Shown in pieces: positions 33,358 to 41,237 of a stretch of 64,000 bases of DNA. Position 1 is the first letter of the stretch. Each line of letters starts with the position of its first letter. Under the pieces are notes generated by a model that made no database searches, was not told where the DNA came from, and saw nothing but the letters and a program-made list of their open reading frames with translations. The DNA is from Thiodiazotropha sp040507035 (GTDB lineage Bacteria; Pseudomonadota; Gammaproteobacteria; Chromatiales; Chromatiaceae). The position numbers were made by a program, and so were the translations under genes. The stretch is from positions 1 through 64,000 of the forward strand of contig JBEVVR010000055.1 in the NCBI GenBank assembly GCA_040507035.1. Reading direction: 5' to 3'.

Positions 33358-33458
33358 AAACATAACGTCCGAGTTTTGGGATGGCCGGCGATAGCCTGGC
33401 GTCCCAGTCCCGGAGGGGCGAAAAGAACGAATTATATGGTTTGTTATGTGGTTTTCCT
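33358..33458 (-). repeat. attC-like site 1
   Basis: The 7-bp termini ACATAAC (33360-33366) and GTTATGT (33443-33449) are exact inverted repeats, as the outer core-site elements of attC should be, although the strict GTTRRRY consensus is only partly met. The inside is an imperfect palindrome containing GCGATAGC (33388) and GCGTCCCAG (33399), both shared with site 2. It starts 13 bp past the stop of the 70-residue ORF. Confidence 0.5.
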
Positions 33459-33462
33459 TGCA

Positions 33463-33675
33463 CTAGTGATAAGCCTTATGTTCTTTTGCCTTCTCTTTCT
33501 CCACGGCTAATGCTCGTAATTTGTCTGCCCGTCGCTTTAACCATTTAGAATCGTCTGTATTGTTTGGATTATCTATTTTACTTTCATATTCTTCGGCCAT
33601 GACAAATAGTTCATCAGCAGAGTAACTACTCATACCTTCAATACCATCAATTCTTCCTTGCTTGATTTTTGCCAT
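33463..33675 (-). CDS. 70-residue cassette-like hypothetical protein
   Basis: ATG 33675 is preferred over a GTG at 33681 because GAAGG lies about five bases before it. The protein is strongly charged and helical (SADELFVMAEEYESK, KWLKRRADKLRALAVEKEKAKE). No family recognised. It is bounded by attC-like sites on both sides, as in a single-gene integron cassette. Confidence 0.6.
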   Translation of the reverse strand: MAKIKQGRIDGIEGMSSYSADELFVMAEEYESKIDNPNNTDDSKWLKRRADKLRALAVEKEKAKEHKAYH

Positions 33676-33682
33676 TAGCACC

Positions 33683-33780
33683 TTCTCTGTAACGCCTAAA
33701 CATGGGGCGCTGGAGCGATAGCGACAGCGTCCCAGCGAACGGTAGTGAGCGACATGATTTTCTGGTTAAGCGTTTACTCA
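33683..33780 (-). repeat. attC-like site 2
   Basis: On the minus strand it runs from CGCTTAAC (33772-33765) to GGCGTTACAG near 33690, with an inner CGCTGG/CCAGCG stem. GCGATAGC (33715) and GCGTCCCAG (33727) are shared in order and near-equal spacing with site 1. It begins two bases past the stop codon of the 110-residue ORF, the position expected for a cassette attC. Confidence 0.5.
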
Positions 33781-34106
33781 TTACCAATTAAGATTGCTAC
33801 TATAGCTAGCCAAGCAACTACGATTGCGAGGTACCATGCAGTAATAATAAATAATGAAACGTACCATTTTCCTCGATTATCCTTAACACCTTTAATACCC
33901 TTGATATTTCCTATTAGTATTTCTTTATCAAAAAAGAATCCATATCCAGATTTCTTCTCTGTATTAATGATTCTTCCTTCAACTTCTGGCATGTTCTCAC
34001 TGAGAATCTTTCTATTTAGCGGCAGAGCGAAGTACCCATAAATAACACCCAACACGATCGCTGAGCCAAAAAAGTACGGATTAAAGATTAGATTCGTAAT
34101 ATCCAT
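33774..34106 (-). CDS. 110-residue cassette-like membrane protein
   Basis: Two predicted membrane helices: residues 10-30 (FFGSAIVLGVIYGYFAL) and 84-107 (LFIITAWYLAIVVAWLAIVAIL), with a soluble middle (VEGRIINTEKKSGYGFFFDKEI) between them. No family recognised. Its stop codon abuts attC-like site 2, and its start lies about 350 bp from the divergent integrase remnant, so it would be the cassette nearest the integrase. Confidence 0.65.
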   Translation of the reverse strand: MDITNLIFNPYFFGSAIVLGVIYGYFALPLNRKILSENMPEVEGRIINTEKKSGYGFFFDKEILIGNIKGIKGVKDNRGKWYVSLFIITAWYLAIVVAWLAIVAILIGNE

Positions 34107-34453
34107 TTTTTTATACGCATACAGTGTCTTATGTGGACGTCACAAATAATGACTTATGACGACGGAACAAGTATTGTATCATGCCGCCATATGTTCTATA
34201 TTTGTTCTCTGATAAATCTTATCGCATTGAGCCACCCATCTCATGGAGAAAAGAGAACCTTCTGCATGCCCCAGAATAGAGATTTTCTTGAGTAAATACA
34301 GTGATGGAATGAAACTCTTCCGTGTCCAAAACACTTGGGAAGGATCATCCTACCCTGGCAAGACGCCACGAAATGATCGAGAAGGCCGTGAATGATCCCA
34401 GAAATTGATTGGCAAGGAAATTTCCGTATATTTACCGAAAATACCTGATTTCC
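34107..34453. other. Gap between first cassette and integrase remnant
   Basis: The interval where an integron's attI site and cassette promoter would lie. It is AT-rich near 34110-34200, with a TGACGTCC-like stretch at 34135, but no definite attI core was identified. The segment from 34409 stays in frame with the integrase remnant and may be its N-terminal extension. Confidence 0.35.
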
Positions 34454-34726
34454 ATGAGAGTTTGTGATTATTCTCCGAACACCGAGAAAAGCTACCTTGC
34501 CTGGATCAACCGTTTTCTTCTGTTCCATTCAGAAAAGCGTCCCTGTGAGTGAGGAGAAATTTAACTGGCTTCATTTTTAGAACATATCGCCAAAAACCGC
34601 AAGGTCTCCAGGACTACACAGGGTCTTGCACATATCAGGCGCCAATCTCGCTTACACAAGACAGCTTCAATCATCGAGAATCACAAACCTATGGCAGGCA
34701 TTGCCACTCGGAACAGCAGCAATTAA
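34454..34726 (+). pseudogene. Truncated integron-type integrase remnant
   Basis: In one frame from ATG 34454 the product is MRVCDYSPNTEKSYLAWIN, RFLLFHSEKRPCE, stop (34550), GEI, stop (34562), then LASFLEHIAKNRKVSRTTQ. The pattern YSxxTEKxYxxWIxRFLLFH...KRPxE.GE...FLxHxA...KVSxxTQ is the N-terminal SAM-like domain of IntI-type tyrosine recombinases. Two stop codons interrupt it, homology ends near 34622, and the catalytic domain (R-H-R-Y) is absent. It is convergent with the downstream GT4 gene and divergent from the cassettes. Confidence 0.72.
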
Positions 34727-35838
34727 TGCTCCCCTAATCCCATCGCGGCAAGATAACTCGTAACACTGTTTTCCAACCGATAAGGTCCTACTGCAGACAA
34801 CAGTTCTGATTCAGGGACAGGATTATCCAGTTGCCCCGCCATTGCCTCGGCCATTGCGGCTGGGTCACCCGGCTTTACCAAGACATTGGCGGACAAACCA
34901 CTCAACAACTCGGCCGGGCCGTTTGGACAGTTGGTCGATACCACGGGGGTCTTTGCGGCCATCGCTTCGACCAGCACATTGCCCATACCCTCCCAAAGCG
35001 AGGAGAGCACGAACAGGGAGGCCCTTTTCATATAGGGATAGGGTGTCGCCACGAAGCCCGGCAGGCTGACCCGACCCTCTATGCCCAGTCGGTTGATCTC
35101 CTGTTCCAGCCGCTCCCGGGCGCGTCCCTTGCCGAGTATCATCAGGCGACAATCATAGTTGTCAGCAAGCAGAGCGAAGGCCCTGATCAGGGTGGTGAAG
35201 TCCTTGCGCCGGCAGAGTTCACCGGCGCCCAGAATCACCGGAGGCTGCCCCGGCTGAAACCAGGGATGGTCGAGGGGCTGCTCAAGTTGTTGCAGAAATC
35301 CGGGGGTGATAATCGGGCTGGGTACCGCGGTTATGCGCTCCCGGGGTGTGCCGATCGTCTCCGCGAAGTCATCCGCCGCCCCCCTGGAGGGGGTCAAGAT
35401 GGCATCCGCCCGGCGATAGAGATAGCGCATCGAGTTACGCTGTATGAATCGGTCCAGGCGGTCTCTGCTGGCCAGGTTGGCGCTGACCGTGGTGCCGCTG
35501 CGCACAATCAGGCGTGCACTGGAACCGCTCAGGGCGTGGGCCAGGATGGCGGTTCTGTTTACCCGGTCCTTGTCGGTGAGCAAGACGTCGGGGCGGGCGC
35601 TCTTCAGATATTTCAGCAGCTCGGGCAACGCGGTGTAGACATGCCTGGCACTGAATTCGACAACCCGCAGATTGTCCGCCCGCTGCGGATCGAGATGGGG
35701 GCCGTGGTTACCTATCTTGAGCAGGTCCACCGCATAACCGGCCTGGGCCATGGCCGGCAACAGGTTCTGCGCCAGGCGATCGACACCACTGTGTCCGGAG
35801 GTGGCCAGAAAGCAGGCGATGCGTGTTTGACTATCCAT
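34723..35838 (-). CDS. Glycosyltransferase family 4
   Basis: A 371-residue GT4 enzyme. Features: SGHSGVDRLAQNLL at the N terminus, TDKDRVNRTAILA, VRSGTTVSANLAS, LGAGELCRRKDFTTLIRAF, LGKGRAREKL-type donor loop and SSLWEGMGNVLVEAMAAKTPVVSTNCPNGPAELL. It overlaps the upstream GT4 gene by 8 bp. Closely related to the proteins at 15000-16142 and 35831-36976. The 3' end reaches the integrase remnant. Confidence 0.87.
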   Translation of the reverse strand: MDSQTRIACFLATSGHSGVDRLAQNLLPAMAQAGYAVDLLKIGNHGPHLDPQRADNLRVVEFSARHVYTALPELLKYLKSARPDVLLTDKDRVNRTAILAHALSGSSARLIVRSGTTVSANLASRDRLDRFIQRNSMRYLYRRADAILTPSRGAADDFAETIGTPRERITAVPSPIITPGFLQQLEQPLDHPWFQPGQPPVILGAGELCRRKDFTTLIRAFALLADNYDCRLMILGKGRARERLEQEINRLGIEGRVSLPGFVATPYPYMKRASLFVLSSLWEGMGNVLVEAMAAKTPVVSTNCPNGPAELLSGLSANVLVKPGDPAAMAEAMAGQLDNPVPESELLSAVGPYRLENSVTSYLAAMGLGEH

Positions 35839-36976
35839 TCGTTGTTGGCGGCAGGGTCAAAGCGAATGCCGCAAGATAACTCCGGGCACTCTTTTCCAGG
35901 GTGTAGTCGCTGACCGCATCCTTGAGTTGCTGTGGATCCAAAGGCGTTCTTAAGGTCTGCAACATGGCTTCCGCCAACCGCTGGGGATCGCTCATGGGCA
36001 CCAATGGCGCCACCTCGCCTCCACGGGTAACTTCAAAGGGCCCCGAGGGACAGTCGGTACTTACGCAGGAGGTACCCAGCGCCATGGCTTCGGTCAACAC
36101 GTTGGGCGACCCTTCCCAGAGCGAGGAGAGGACGAAGAGCTGGGCGCGTTTCAGGTAGGCATAGGGGTTGTCCACGAAACCCGGAAGACGAAAATCATGC
36201 CCCAACTCCAGCTCCCGGGCGAGACTCAACAGCTGCTCCTGTTTGTTGCCCTGACCGAGGATCATCAAACGGCAGGGCAGCGCTTTTCGTACCAGGGCAA
36301 AGGCGCGCAACAGGGTGGGAAAATCCTTCTGCCGGCGCAATCCGCCGATACCCAGAATCAACGGCGGTTGATCCGCCGCCAGCCAGGGTTCGTCGATAAC
36401 CGCCTCCGCCTGCTGGTGGAGCTCTGGGGTGATGGTGGGGTTCTTGATCACATTGATCTTATCCTTGGCAATACCGCTGAGCTCAATGACCTCATCCGCC
36501 ACACCCTGGGAGACAGCGACAACACCGTCAGCCGCGCGAAACATGGTTGCTAGTCGCCTTTTTTTCAGCCAACGACGAAGCGGATGGGTACCGCGCGCCT
36601 CCATCCTCGATATCAGCGCTGTCCCCGGGCGCAGAAAAAAGCGGGTACGCCCCGAATGGCGTCGTTTCGCCTCCAAGGCGATCTGATCATCGAGGATCTT
36701 CGCGGAGAGCAGAATATGCGGATCATTGTGCTGCAGATAGTCGATCAGTTTCGGCAGCGCCGCCTTCTGCTTGGCTACCTGAAATTTGATAATCCGCACC
36801 TCGTCGGGCAACAGATGCAGATAGGGCGCCTGGGTCTCTTTGATGATGAAATCGACACGAACCCCTATCATCGACAATCCGCGGGCGATGTTGACCATCA
36901 TGCGTTCGACGCCACCATCCCCGAATTTGAGAATAAAGAGGCACACATGGGGAGTGTTGTGGCTTGAGTCACGCAT
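35831..36976 (-). CDS. Glycosyltransferase family 4
   Basis: A 381-residue GT4 enzyme. KFGDGGVERMMVNIARGL opens it, LRPGTALISRMEARG follows, and the donor domain has LGIGGLRRQKDFPTLLRAF, ILGQGNKQEQLL and SSLWEGSPNVLTEAMALGTSCVSTDCPSGPFEV. It is the first gene of a two-gene unit with the next GT4. The strong likeness to the 15.0-16.1 kb enzyme points to duplication of a surface-glycan transferase. Confidence 0.87.
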   Translation of the reverse strand: MRDSSHNTPHVCLFILKFGDGGVERMMVNIARGLSMIGVRVDFIIKETQAPYLHLLPDEVRIIKFQVAKQKAALPKLIDYLQHNDPHILLSAKILDDQIALEAKRRHSGRTRFFLRPGTALISRMEARGTHPLRRWLKKRRLATMFRAADGVVAVSQGVADEVIELSGIAKDKINVIKNPTITPELHQQAEAVIDEPWLAADQPPLILGIGGLRRQKDFPTLLRAFALVRKALPCRLMILGQGNKQEQLLSLARELELGHDFRLPGFVDNPYAYLKRAQLFVLSSLWEGSPNVLTEAMALGTSCVSTDCPSGPFEVTRGGEVAPLVPMSDPQRLAEAMLQTLRTPLDPQQLKDAVSDYTLEKSARSYLAAFALTLPPTTNG

Positions 36977-37162
36977 CAGGCTGTGGCTTCCAATAGATCG
37001 TCAATTGTTCGATGCATCCTGGATTCTACGGAGTGGAAGGCAGAGATAATTTATTACAAGGTAATTATTTCATATCCAACAGGTTAGGTGTAATTTACCA
37101 TCTCAATGGACAACACTGTATCTTGGAAGCGATAATTCAACGGATTGAAAAGGAGTCATACT

Positions 37163-37405
37163 ATGGTTTTGGATAGCCGAAGAGGGGATCAACCGATCCC
37201 GGACAACATCAATGAAGTATTGAACCACCTGCAACTGATGGCACTGCAAAAGGCGGAAGGCTTTGGCTGGAAACTGAAATTTGTCCGCAGACCCCTATTC
37301 CAGGAGGTGATACCCGTAATAGGCAGCCCCAGTGGTGACAAGATTGGGGTGCTTGAGAGTAACGGGGAGATCAATATGAATCCGAATACCAGGGTCAGGC
37401 AATAA
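37163..37405 (+). CDS. Small hypothetical protein, 80 residues
   Basis: ATG 37163 is chosen over a TTG at 37145 because AAGGAG lies about eight bases before it. The soluble product has a helical middle (DNINEVLNHLQLMALQKAEGFGWKLKFVRR) and a strand-rich end (VIGSPSGDKIGVLESNGEINMNPNTRVR). No membrane segment or metal motif. A good ribosome-binding site and clean boundaries support it being real; the family is not recognised. Confidence 0.6.
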   Translation: MVLDSRRGDQPIPDNINEVLNHLQLMALQKAEGFGWKLKFVRRPLFQEVIPVIGSPSGDKIGVLESNGEINMNPNTRVRQ

Positions 37406-37464
37406 GCTTTAGCCTTCCCGGCCCAGGAATCCCAGCCTGTTGCATTGGCATACAGCCAGGCCTG

Positions 37465-38049
37465 TTATTCTATTTCACCTAACATGCGCCTGGCCTCAAG
37501 GCCAACCCTGTTATCAGCCCCCAGTTCGATCGCCTTTCTGAATGCGGACACAGCCGCCTCCTTGTCCCCCGCTTGCGCCTGCACGAATCCCAGGGTCAAC
37601 TGGATGCGCTGAAAATCGGGCTGTTTTGCCACCCCCGTCTGCAATGCCTCTACAGCCCGCTCCGTTTGACCGATATAGAACAGCGACAATCCAAGATCGT
37701 TATAGCTCTCGACATCATCGGGGTCGATCCTCAACGCACGCTCATAGAGCTCTATGGCCTGTGGGTAGTCCTTCTGTGCAAAGTAGTTGTCCGCAAGCCT
37801 GGCGATCAACGCGGGATCATCGCTGGACAACTCCTCCGCCGAAGGCTGATATTGCATCGTGGGCTGCAGCTTGGCATCGAATGCGCCCACCTTGGGGTGG
37901 GGGGAGACATCGGCCACGGCAGGTGGGGATTGAACGCTGGCAACTGGTGCTTGCTGATAATAACTGCGGGTTATCGCAAACACCAACAGACCGTAGGTTA
38001 TCTGGGCGACGACTATCACCGCCCAAGTTAAAAGACTCAATTTCGGCAT
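37465..38049 (-). CDS. Membrane-anchored TPR protein
   Basis: A 194-residue protein with one N-terminal membrane helix (about residues 7-26: TWAVIVVAQITYGLLVFAI) and a periplasmic region. Tetratricopeptide-like repeats occupy about residues 80-190: ALIARLADNYFAQKDYPQAIELYERALRI, SYNDLGLSLFYIGQTERAVEAL, then DFQRIQLTLGFVQAQAGDKEAAVSAF. Likely a protein-protein adaptor at the inner membrane. Partner unknown. Confidence 0.75.
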   Translation of the reverse strand: MPKLSLLTWAVIVVAQITYGLLVFAITRSYYQQAPVASVQSPPAVADVSPHPKVGAFDAKLQPTMQYQPSAEELSSDDPALIARLADNYFAQKDYPQAIELYERALRIDPDDVESYNDLGLSLFYIGQTERAVEALQTGVAKQPDFQRIQLTLGFVQAQAGDKEAAVSAFRKAIELGADNRVGLEARRMLGEIE

Positions 38050-38193
38050 AACAATTAACTATCCTCCAGCTTCGACCCTCTCATATGTCATATCGTTTTT
38101 TTATCAGCATCTCAGTTGCCGACAGATACTACTCGGCATCCCACGATTGACAATGAATGCAGCCTTGCATTGTGAAGAGGATCAAGCAATAAA

Positions 38194-39870
38194 TCACCCT
38201 TTCAATAGGGCTAATAGCTTATCCAGCGGCTTTTCATCCTGCTCGAGTTTAGCGGGATCCAACCAGGCGTGGGGTGGCTGATCAATAACCTCGAGCCACT
38301 GATACTCCTCCTCTCCCCCCTTTTCAATGAGACTGAGCAGTCTGTTCGCCATGTTACTGTCTGGTAACTCGACCAGCTTTTTACCTACCCTTCCCTGCCA
38401 GCGATCGATCTCCCCATTACTCAGGCAACCCGCTTCCACCGGATTGTTCAGGCAGCGGCGTTTCACCGGGGTACGGATATAGTATTCGACCAGGTTGGCA
38501 CTGTTACTCTCCTTCTCGCCCTTGGGTTCGCCATCGGCACAGGGACACTGTTTGTTGGCCTCGGTGATATCCACGGGCAGGGGCAGCTGAATACGGAAGG
38601 CGTAGGGTGAGAGATAGGACTCCTGGCGGAAATTGCAATCCTCTTCTGGCAGGCCGCACTGTATGGCATCTTGCTGCAAGCGAATTAAGATCCCCTGTAC
38701 CTGATCCTGCACCTTCTTAAGCCTTTCATGGTCTGTGCTGTTTTTAGCCAAAGGAACCAATTGTCCACTGTTATTGAGTACCTGAAACCTCTCAGGCTGG
38801 CCGAAGATATGTTCCAGATCCTCATACAGGGTCATATATCCCGCCCAGTAGTCGGCCAGCCGTTCCTCCTCCGATAAATCCACGGGGATGTTTCTATCCG
38901 GCCAATTCGCCAGTGCCGTGTAGGGCATCAGTGTAAGGCGGTAGTAGGCAGGATAGTCACTGGCCTCGGTGGTGATGTTATCGAGCTTTTCAAGCAGATC
39001 CTCCTTGGTGGCGGGGATCTTGTCCTTACGTCCACCGGATTGATGGAAACGCATGGTGATACTCTCGTTGCTGATACCCTCCACCGACTCCCCCTTGGCG
39101 CTCGCCTTCAGGCTCACCCCCCAGCCGGAGCCGCTGAAGCGGGTAGATGCCTGGGTCTTCTCCTGTTTGCTGCTGGTCGCCACGGTGATCACCGCGGTTA
39201 GGCGCGCACCCCCATAGAGCGCCGCCACATAGGAGTCGCCACAGAGATTGAGAAAGGCGGTGAGATCGCGCTGCTTGGCCAACCGCAACGCCTCGGAGGT
39301 CAGGCGTATGGAGCCGGCATCGGGCAGGGTTTTCCTGGTCTCGGGGTCCTTGATCTCTCCCCGGTTGCCGGGTAACAGGGGCGTTGCATAGCGCACCCCG
39401 TTGTCCACTGAAACATTCAACACAAAATTCGAACTGAAACTGTTGATCTTGGTGTTCTTGGCAAACTTGGCACTGCCGCTTGCCTTGTAGGCGATGGTCT
39501 TCACCGATGCGGCGGCGGAGATGTTCATGCTTTGCATCAGTTCACGACTGTCCGAGACCTCGGTCATGGTCATATATTTGGTCTGGCCCTGGTCCTCTTC
39601 GATGGAGTACTCGATACAGACATTGGGTTGCGGTACCCCCTCCTCGGAATCCCAACCCCAACCCACATCGACCCCTGTCTGCGGGTAGTTGACCGAGACG
39701 GGTTGGGCATGTCTGCGTTCGGCAATCTCGATCTCCGCTGCCTGCTTCCCGGTAGCGACGGACACGGCGCCCCCCTTGTTCGCGTCACTCTTCTGTTCAC
39801 AGGCGGTCAGTATCAGGGTGAGTAGCGTTAGCAGCCTTGCAGACCAAGGACCAATCCTAGTGATAGCCAT
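38194..39870 (-). CDS. Large lipoprotein with MACPF-like sequence features
   Basis: A 558-residue lipoprotein: signal peptide with lipobox LTAC (Cys 24). The middle (about residues 105-260) reads VSDSRELMQSMNISAAASVK, then FLNLCGDSYVAALYGGARLTAVITVAT. A short Cys-Gly-Asp-Ser/Gly-Gly region of this kind and the preceding beta-strand pattern resemble membrane-attack-complex/perforin family modules; the match is by eye and weak. A Cys-rich C-terminal region (CPCADGEP, RRCLNNPVEAGC) follows. AGGGGA precedes ATG 39870. No neighbouring gene explains it. Confidence 0.65.
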   Translation of the reverse strand: MAITRIGPWSARLLTLLTLILTACEQKSDANKGGAVSVATGKQAAEIEIAERRHAQPVSVNYPQTGVDVGWGWDSEEGVPQPNVCIEYSIEEDQGQTKYMTMTEVSDSRELMQSMNISAAASVKTIAYKASGSAKFAKNTKINSFSSNFVLNVSVDNGVRYATPLLPGNRGEIKDPETRKTLPDAGSIRLTSEALRLAKQRDLTAFLNLCGDSYVAALYGGARLTAVITVATSSKQEKTQASTRFSGSGWGVSLKASAKGESVEGISNESITMRFHQSGGRKDKIPATKEDLLEKLDNITTEASDYPAYYRLTLMPYTALANWPDRNIPVDLSEEERLADYWAGYMTLYEDLEHIFGQPERFQVLNNSGQLVPLAKNSTDHERLKKVQDQVQGILIRLQQDAIQCGLPEEDCNFRQESYLSPYAFRIQLPLPVDITEANKQCPCADGEPKGEKESNSANLVEYYIRTPVKRRCLNNPVEAGCLSNGEIDRWQGRVGKKLVELPDSNMANRLLSLIEKGGEEEYQWLEVIDQPPHAWLDPAKLEQDEKPLDKLLALLKG

Positions 39871-40106
39871 AGAGATCCCCTTCTATTATTGTTTTGGCTT
39901 GATGCCCGCGTACAGCCATTCGAGCAACAATCAGAAGGCTCGAGTATAGACCACCTGAATCCAGGTAAAGCCTCTCTAAAGACGCAGAACGAGTGGGTTT
40001 AATCGGTCGCTTATGGCCGTCGGGCACTGTTTGGAATTGACAGCGACAGCAAACAGCAACTGATCTTGGTTCACCAAGTAGCAGGGGGGATGTAGATAGC
40101 TTCAGT

Positions 40107-40295
40107 CTACTCGCTGAGTTGGTAGCGGGCTCCACAATAGGGACAGGTGACACTGCCGGTCTTTTCGATCGGCAGATAGACCCGGGGGTGCAAACCGGCC
40201 AGGGCCTCGCCGGGCCGAGGACAACTCAGGGGCAGGTCTTTTCGCGTCACCTTCTGCGGCTCCTGCGGGGTCGTTTGTGTTTCAGTTTGTGTCAT
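40107..40295 (-). CDS. Zinc-finger CHCC protein (NDUFS6-like)
   Basis: A 62-residue protein of the zf-CHCC family. The C-H-C-C ligands are seen in LSCPRPG (Cys), GLHPRVYLPI (His), SVTCPYCGARY (two Cys). Such proteins resemble the zinc subunit of respiratory complex I. Good ribosome-binding site (AGGAG nine bases upstream of the ATG). It follows ilvE closely on the same strand. Confidence 0.85.
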   Translation of the reverse strand: MTQTETQTTPQEPQKVTRKDLPLSCPRPGEALAGLHPRVYLPIEKTGSVTCPYCGARYQLSE

Positions 40296-40310
40296 CCTCG
40301 AAACTCCTGA

Positions 40311-41237
40311 TCAAACATAGGCGAGCCATTCCGGGTGGGCGTCCAGGCGCCCGTGCACCAGATCGAAATAGCTTTTCTGCAAAACTTCCGTGATCGGACC
40401 GCGACCACCGTTACCGATGGGTCGGTTATCCACCTCGCGGATCGGCGTTACCTCCGCCGCGGTACCGGTAAAAAACGCCTCGTCCGCAATGTAGACCTCG
40501 TCCCGGGTGATGCGTTTCTCAACGACCTTATAACCCCGCTCCTCGGCCAGTGTAATGACGCTTTTGCGGGTGATGCCATCCAGCGCCGATGTCAGATCCG
40601 GGGTGTAGATCACGCCATCTCTGACGATGAATATGTTCTCACCGGAACCCTCCATGACATAGCCCTCTGCATCCAGTAACAGGGCCTCGTCATAACCGTC
40701 GTGCAACGCCTCCTGGAGCGCCATCATGGAGTTCATGTAGTTACCGTTGGCCTTGGCCCGGCACATGGTGATATTGACATGGTGACGGGTGAAGGAGGAG
40801 ACGCGGATACGGATCCCCTTCTCCATATTTTCCGCCCCCAGATAGGCACCCCACTCCCAGGCCGCCACCATACAGTGGACCTTCAGATTATCAGCCCGCA
40901 ATCCCATTCCCTCGGAGCCGTAAAAACACATCGGCCGAATGTAGGCGGAATCGAGATTGTTCTCCCTCACCGCCGCCTGCTGCGCCTGATTCAGGGTCTC
41001 CCGGTCGTAGGGCATCGGCATGTTGAGGATATGGGCGGAGCGAAACAGCCGATCAGTATGTTCCTGGAGGCGAAATATGGCAGTCCCCTTCTCGGCATGA
41101 TAGGCCCGCACCCCTTCGAAGACCCCCATGCCATAGTGCAGGGTATGGGTCAGGACATGGGTTTTGGCCTCGCGCCAGGGGACCATCTCGCCATCGAGCC
41201 AGATGACGCCGTCCCGATCTGCCATTGTCGACATCAT
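40311..41237 (-). CDS. ilvE: Branched-chain-amino-acid aminotransferase
   Basis: IlvE catalyses the last step of Val, Leu and Ile synthesis with PLP. The 308 residues match the class IV aminotransferase family. The region CRAKANGNYMNSMMALQEAL carries the PLP-binding Lys. EGSGENIFIVRDGVIYTPDL and SGTAAEVTPIR-like (FTGTAAEVTPIREVDNR) are conserved. The ATG at 41237 overlaps the glnE stop (ATGA) and has GAGAG upstream; an internal ATG at 41225 is an alternative. Confidence 0.93.
   Translation of the reverse strand: MMSTMADRDGVIWLDGEMVPWREAKTHVLTHTLHYGMGVFEGVRAYHAEKGTAIFRLQEHTDRLFRSAHILNMPMPYDRETLNQAQQAAVRENNLDSAYIRPMCFYGSEGMGLRADNLKVHCMVAAWEWGAYLGAENMEKGIRIRVSSFTRHHVNITMCRAKANGNYMNSMMALQEALHDGYDEALLLDAEGYVMEGSGENIFIVRDGVIYTPDLTSALDGITRKSVITLAEERGYKVVEKRITRDEVYIADEAFFTGTAAEVTPIREVDNRPIGNGGRGPITEVLQKSYFDLVHGRLDAHPEWLAYV

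Larger units (their letters stand above)
32375..34726 (-). mobile_element. Decayed chromosomal integron with cassette array
   Basis: A truncated integrase N-terminal domain with stop codons is encoded on the plus strand (34454-34726). Leftward and opposite to it, minus-strand units follow: a 110-residue ORF, an attC-like site, a 70-residue ORF, an attC-like site, a broken 43-codon ORF, a weaker attC-like site, and a ParE/antitoxin pair. Each ORF ends a few bases before an imperfect palindrome, and the integrase is divergent from the cassettes, the standard integron layout. The boundaries given are approximate. Confidence 0.55.

Noticed and set aside
34241..34528. 95-residue minus-strand frame across the integrase remnant
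   Set aside because: The opposite strand has integrase-like residues. This frame has no motif and no plausible start signal.
34831..35913. 360-residue plus-strand frame across the GT4 genes
   Set aside because: It overlaps two GT4 genes with clear motifs on the other strand and has no ribosome-binding site or motif.
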